Shown in pieces: positions 61,007 through 64,000 of a stretch of 64,000 bases of DNA. Where the stretch lies: the NCBI GenBank assembly GCA_905233765.1, contig CAJOCU010000001.1, positions 142,139 to 206,138 on the forward strand, written 5' to 3'. Made by a program: the position numbers and the translations under genes. The DNA is from an uncultured Bacteroidaceae bacterium (GTDB lineage Bacteria; Bacteroidota; Bacteroidia; Bacteroidales; Bacteroidaceae). Numbering within the stretch: position 1 is the first letter of the stretch; each line of letters begins with the position of its first letter. The notes beneath the pieces are model-generated. The model had not been told where the DNA came from. It saw only the letters and a program-made list of their open reading frames with translations, and searched no databases.

Positions 61007-62051
61007 GAAGGCTAACGGGACGTTGCTCGGGGATAGGGTCGAGAACGGTAGCGGCGAGATTGTTGTTGCGGTCTTCGACAAAGTCCTTCTTCATCTGATG
61101 GAAAGCATGGCGGCCTTTCCACACAGCGAGGAAACTACGAGATTCGCCTTTCACAAGAAATACAAGGGAGGCGAGGGCATCAAGCCAGAAACGAATGAAG
61201 AGGACACGACGAAGGCGACGCTCGGGCAGGTTCTTATAAAGAAGAAGCAGGTTGTTGCGGAAGTTGAGGAATGTCTTGCGCGGATTCTCCTTGGGGAGAG
61301 TGCCGCCACCAACGTGATAAACAACTGATTGTGGCACACAAACAATGCGATAGCCACGAGCCCGCAAGCGCCAACAGAGGTCGATTTCCTCCTGATGCGC
61401 AAAGAAACGAGCATCAAGACCTCCTACCTCCCAATAGACCTTGGCACGAATCATCAGCGCTGCACCTGTGGCCCAGAAGACATCGGCCACGGCGTCATAT
61501 TGTCCGCAGTCTTCCTCCACGGTGTCAAAGATACGTCCACGACAATAAGGATAACCAAGGCTATCGAGGTATCCGCCAGCAGCGCCGGCATACTCAAAAT
61601 GATTACGACTGTGCTCGGCTCGTAACTTGGGTTGGCATGCAGCAACATCAGGATGAGCATCCATATAATTAAGCATGGGCCGCAACCAGCCCTCGGGTGT
61701 CTCGATATCGGAATTTAGCAGCAGATAGTACTCACACTCCTCTCCTACCCTGCGCAATGCTTGATTATACCCTTCGGCAAAGCCGTAGTTACTGTCGAGA
61801 CGGATTACATCCACATTCGGGAACTCCGCCGCGAGGACTGCGAGCGAATCGTCAGTAGATCCATTGTCGGCTACTATCAAGCGCGTCCGCTCACGAAGCA
61901 TGTTGGCCTGAACGGAAGGGAGGAAACGGCGAAGCATGGCGGAGCCGTTCCAGTTGAGGATGACGATGGCGGCCCCAGCAGCAGACCCACCCCCGACCCC
62001 TCCCGTTAGGGAGGGGAGGGGCTGGTGCGGTGTTGTTGTATTTTGGAACAT
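60954..62051 (-). CDS. GT2-family glycosyltransferase (rhamnosyltransferase-like)
   Basis: 365 residues. The GT-A fold begins at about residue 28: 'AAIVILNWNGSAMLRRFL', 'LIVADNGSTDDSL', 'LLLNSDIETPEGWL' (DxD-like NSD), 'ATGAALMIRAKVYWEVGG' and 'AHQEEIDLCWRLRARGYR'. Such enzymes extend surface polysaccharide or O-antigen chains at the inner membrane. The first 27 residues are made by a GC-rich repeat ('PLPSLTGGVGGGS'), so the ancestral start may have been nearer 61970. The C-terminal 17 codons overlap GH127 in the opposite strand. MtaB lies 31 bases upstream on the same strand. Confidence 0.9.
   Translation of the reverse strand: MFQNTTTPHQPLPSLTGGVGGGSAAGAAIVILNWNGSAMLRRFLPSVQANMLRERTRLIVADNGSTDDSLAVLAAEFPNVDVIRLDSNYGFAEGYNQALRRVGEECEYYLLLNSDIETPEGWLRPMLNYMDAHPDVAACQPKLRAEHSRNHFEYAGAAGGYLDSLGYPYCRGRIFDTVEEDCGQYDAVADVFWATGAALMIRAKVYWEVGGLDARFFAHQEEIDLCWRLRARGYRIVCVPQSVVYHVGGGTLPKENPRKTFLNFRNNLLLLYKNLPERRLRRVLFIRFWLDALASLVFLVKGESRSFLAVWKGRHAFHQMKKDFVEDRNNNLAATVLDPIPEQRPVSLLTAYYLIGRKTYNRLYC
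61983..62033 (-). repeat. GC-rich palindromic repeat at the start of the GT2 gene
   Basis: CCCCTCCC-GTTA-GGGAGGGG with an AGACCCACCCCCGAC flank; on the - strand this encodes 'PLPSLTGGVGGGS', the same peptide as in the S9 peptidase and the DUF6057-like protein. Confidence 0.88.
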
Positions 62052-62061
62052 TGCGATATTT

Positions 62062-62093
62062 CGTTATTACGTTGTTACGTTATTACGTTATGG
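62062..62093. repeat. 8-base tandem repeat across the mtaB stop codon
   Basis: CGTTATTA, CGTTGTTA, CGTTATTA, CGTTATGG in direct tandem. The stop codon of mtaB (62083-62085 on the - strand) lies within it. Confidence 0.8.
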
Positions 62094-63372
62094 CCCTCAA
62101 CGCTGTCTTATCCTCATTCCAACCATCAAGCCTCAGCGATAGGATTTCATTGTCGCAGCCCTCGCCGCGATATTCCACTTTGATATAGTTGTCAGTAAAG
62201 CCATTATAGAGGCCAGGGGGGCGAGAATGTTCTAAGAGAACCGGGCGGGTGGAGCTAAGAAAATGATTGTAGAAAGCTCGAAGTTTTCGGTCGCTGACGG
62301 CCAAGAGACGCTGACTGCGCTCATGCTTTTCCTCCGGATGTACGACATGAGGGATGCGTAGGGCTGCTGTGCCAGGTCGTTCACTGTAACTGAAAACATG
62401 AAGTTGCGAGACAGGCAACGACTCGATGAAGCGTTCAGCCTCATCAAAGAGTGCCGCAGTCTCGCCACGAGTGCCTACGATGACATCCACGCCAATGAAA
62501 GCATCTGGCATCAACTCGCGCACGCGCGATACCTTATTATAAAAAAGAGTCGTGTCGTAGCGACGATGCATCAGGCGTAGCACTTCATCGCTACCCGATT
62601 GCAAAGGTATATGAAAATGGGGCATGAAAGCACGGCTCCCAGCACAGAACTCCAGTATCTCGTCCGTGAGCAAGTTGGGCTCGATGCTGGAAATACGATA
62701 TCGTTCAATTCCCTCCACCTCATCCAATGCCCGTAATAGATCAAGGAATGATTCGCCCGTGGTCCGTCCGAAATCGCCAATGTTTACACCCGTGATAACG
62801 ATTTCCTTTCCTCCCTCGGCAGCTGCCTGCCGAGCCTGCGCCACTAATGACGCGATAGTACCGTTACGACTACGGCCACGAGCGAAAGGAATGGTGCAGT
62901 AGGTGCAGAAGTAATTGCATCCGTCCTGCACCTTCAAGAAATAACGGGTACGGTCACCACAGGAACAGGAAGGCACGAAGCAGTCAGAATCTGTTCCAGC
63001 AGGCACGGATACTGACTGTTTCAAGTAGTCCACGACCTGCCCCTTCTCATTCTGGCCAAGCACAAGGCTAACGCCAGGGATAGCGCGAACCTCCTCGCGC
63101 TTTAGCTGTGCATAGCAACCTGTGACAACGACGAAGGCTCCCGGATGCAGTCGAACAAGTTTATGGATAGCCTGCCGGCATTTGTGGTCAGCCACCTCAG
63201 TAACGCTGCAGGTATTGACGATGCAGATATCAGCCACCTCACCCTTCCGAACCTTCCGAACGCCCGCTTCTGACAACTGGCGTTCGATAGTAGCCGTCTC
63301 GGCAAAGTTCAACTTACAACCTAAGGTGAAATAAGCGGCCCGCTTTCCTTGTAATGATGATTCCTGGCCCAT
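62083..63372 (-). CDS. mtaB: tRNA t6A37 C2-methylthiotransferase MtaB
   Basis: 429 residues from ATG 63372; an upstream ATG at 63423 lies before the -7 box and cannot be used. Domain order: MTTase N-terminal ('YFTLGCKLNFAET', 'INTCSVTEVADHKCRQ'-type and 'VVTGCYAQLK' Cys for one 4Fe-4S cluster), radical-SAM ('QDGCNYFCTYCTIPFARGR', CxxxCxxC) and C-terminal TRAM-like region. It turns t6A37 into ms2t6A37 in ANN-decoding tRNAs. The end of the gene is built by a tandem repeat that supplies the stop. Confidence 0.95.
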   Translation of the reverse strand: MGQESSLQGKRAAYFTLGCKLNFAETATIERQLSEAGVRKVRKGEVADICIVNTCSVTEVADHKCRQAIHKLVRLHPGAFVVVTGCYAQLKREEVRAIPGVSLVLGQNEKGQVVDYLKQSVSVPAGTDSDCFVPSCSCGDRTRYFLKVQDGCNYFCTYCTIPFARGRSRNGTIASLVAQARQAAAEGGKEIVITGVNIGDFGRTTGESFLDLLRALDEVEGIERYRISSIEPNLLTDEILEFCAGSRAFMPHFHIPLQSGSDEVLRLMHRRYDTTLFYNKVSRVRELMPDAFIGVDVIVGTRGETAALFDEAERFIESLPVSQLHVFSYSERPGTAALRIPHVVHPEEKHERSQRLLAVSDRKLRAFYNHFLSSTRPVLLEHSRPPGLYNGFTDNYIKVEYRGEGCDNEILSLRLDGWNEDKTALRAIT

Positions 63373-63396
63373 GTGCCTTGTAAACGTTTTCGGGTG

Positions 63397-63404
63397 CAAA
63401 GATA
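63397..63404 (-). promoter_or_regulatory. -7 box for mtaB
   Basis: On the - strand TATCTTTG, perfect consensus, 25 bases before ATG 63372. Confidence 0.75.
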
Positions 63405-63555
63405 GTGCTTTTCTGTCTGACAAACGAGAAGAGCGTGTTTTTTAACATTTCAACACACATCTGATAATGAGGCATTTGCGCGATTCCACAAAAAAAAGTT
63501 TAAAAAAAACTGAAAAAAAGTTGCTTAAAAAAGTACAACGTATTCAAAAAGTCCG

Positions 63556-63563
63556 TACCTTTG
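63556..63563 (+). promoter_or_regulatory. -7 box for the small acidic lipoprotein gene
   Basis: TACCTTTG, perfect consensus, preceded by a strongly A/T-rich tract (63488-63550, many A-runs) that may act as an UP-like element; ATG 53 bases on. Confidence 0.78.
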
Positions 63564-63616
63564 CACCGTTTTAAAAAGCAATTGATTGTTTTACAGATTA
63601 AAAAGCAAAAAAGAAA

Positions 63617-63802
63617 ATGAAAAAGGTTGCATTTATGTTCGTAGCCGCTATGGCTCTTTCTTTCGCCGCTTGCGGTGGTCAGACTAAGGCTTCTGAGGAG
63701 TGCGATAGCACTGCTTGCGACAGCGCTGTTGTCGAGGAAGTTGTTGACACAGTTGTTGTTGACAGCGTCGTTGCCGAGGTTGCTGAGGTTGTTGCTGAAT
63801 AA
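63617..63802 (+). CDS. Tiny acidic Val/Glu-rich lipoprotein
   Basis: 61 residues. Signal MKKVAFMFVAAMALSFAAC with lipidated C19, then 'GGQTKASEECDSTACDSAVV' and a low-complexity Val/Glu/Asp/Ala tail ('VVDSVVAEVAEVVAE'). The promoter with an A-rich upstream tract, the AAAAG-rich leader and strong terminator suggest high expression. Small lipoproteins of this kind are common in Prevotella and Bacteroides; the function is unknown. The two extra Cys in 'EECDSTACDS' might form a disulfide. Confidence 0.78.
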   Translation: MKKVAFMFVAAMALSFAACGGQTKASEECDSTACDSAVVEEVVDTVVVDSVVAEVAEVVAE

Positions 63803-63845
63803 TTCAGTAGTTCCTCTGTTCGACCAACGAACATCAACAGGAAAC

Positions 63846-63876
63846 AGGTCTCACGAGAGTGAGGCCTCTTTTTTTT
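63846..63876 (+). terminator. Terminator of the small lipoprotein gene
   Basis: AGGTCTCAC pairs with GTGAGGCCT (one wobble), GAGA loop, then an eight-T run. Confidence 0.9.
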
Positions 63877-63903
63877 GCCTAGCATTCTGCTTATAACGAA
63901 TAA

Positions 63904-63938
63904 GGGGGTGTGTCAAAATAGGCACATCCTCTTTTTTT
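63904..63938 (+). terminator. Second hairpin with T-run near the window end
   Basis: GGGGGTGTGTC pairs with GGCACATCCTC with wobbles, loop AAAATA, then seven T. A further palindrome AAAGCCC/GGGCTTT lies at 63944-63973. The GGGTGTGTCAAAATA block also resembles insertion-sequence ends, so the start of a mobile element just past the window is possible. Confidence 0.5.
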
Positions 63939-64000
63939 ATCGCAAAGCCCCGACTTTCTCAAGCCAGGGCTTTGTTATGTCGTAAAATTGTTGTACCTTT

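Noticed and set aside
63373..63423. Longer mtaB start
   Set aside because: Lies across and upstream of the -7 box TATCTTTG, so would not be in the mRNA.

Overview
The window looks like a chromosomal segment of a Bacteroidales bacterium, most likely Prevotellaceae. The supporting signs are a SusC/SusD pair, many secreted glycosidases, lipoprotein signals ending in Cys, Bacteroidetes-type -7 boxes (TAnnTTTG, several with a TTG exactly 20-21 bases upstream), weak ribosome-binding sites, and typical families such as GGGtGRT, MtaB and FkbH-like proteins. Most of the window is GC-rich with strong codon bias; about 46.7-49.9 kb is clearly more AT-rich. No rRNA, tRNA, CRISPR array or complete insertion sequence was seen.

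Region 1 (1-17.4 kb, + strand) is a polysaccharide utilisation locus: the end of a SusC transporter, a long SusD lipoprotein, a strong terminator, then a promoter and a run with a GH2 beta-galactosidase, a DUF6057-like membrane protein, a PD40 lipoprotein with a CxxCH motif, a DPP-IV-like S9 peptidase, an NrnA-like DHH phosphoesterase and a GH105-DUF4861 fusion. Region 2 (17.5-19.7 kb, +) has a GldB-like protein and two RNA-methyltransferase-type genes. Region 3 (19.7-28.6 kb, - strand) is a close-packed run: GH51 arabinofuranosidase, a RelA/SpoT-domain protein, RmuC, then FkbH-like enzyme, acyl carrier protein, MBOAT acyltransferase and an SGNH-like protein, which together look like an extracytoplasmic acylation pathway. 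GH3 (28.7 kb) diverges from GH51; with GH127 at 59 kb these point to arabinan or arabinose-decorated pectin/xylan as substrate. A membrane pyrophosphatase follows.

Region 4 (33.8-46.7 kb, +) is the most unusual part: a six-gene operon from one clear promoter encoding a VWA-domain membrane protein, a 1089-residue FtsZ/tubulin-superfamily protein, two large membrane proteins (one with tandem transglutaminase-like domains, the first lacking the catalytic Cys), a small coiled-coil lipoprotein and a K+-channel-like protein with an abnormal selectivity filter. A canonical Kv-type channel follows under its own promoter. Region 5 (46.7-52.8 kb) is accessory: an AT-rich stretch with lipoproteins and a secreted nuclease, then a 2-kb module with a VapE-like NTPase and a DUF6078-like protein, enclosed by two 71-base inverted repeats and flanked by paralogous small secreted repeat proteins.

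Region 6 (52.9-64 kb) holds an AAA ATPase, a C_GCAxxG_C_C protein, the NifU-like/GGGtGRT pair, an AsmA-like protein, GH127, a GT2 glycosyltransferase overlapping it tail to tail, MtaB and a tiny acidic lipoprotein. Across the window, short repeats (a GC-rich palindromic family and an AT-rich family) sit in-frame inside unrelated genes, so that the same peptides recur in a peptidase, a membrane protein, a glycosidase and a glycosyltransferase. This is the second main discovery candidate.
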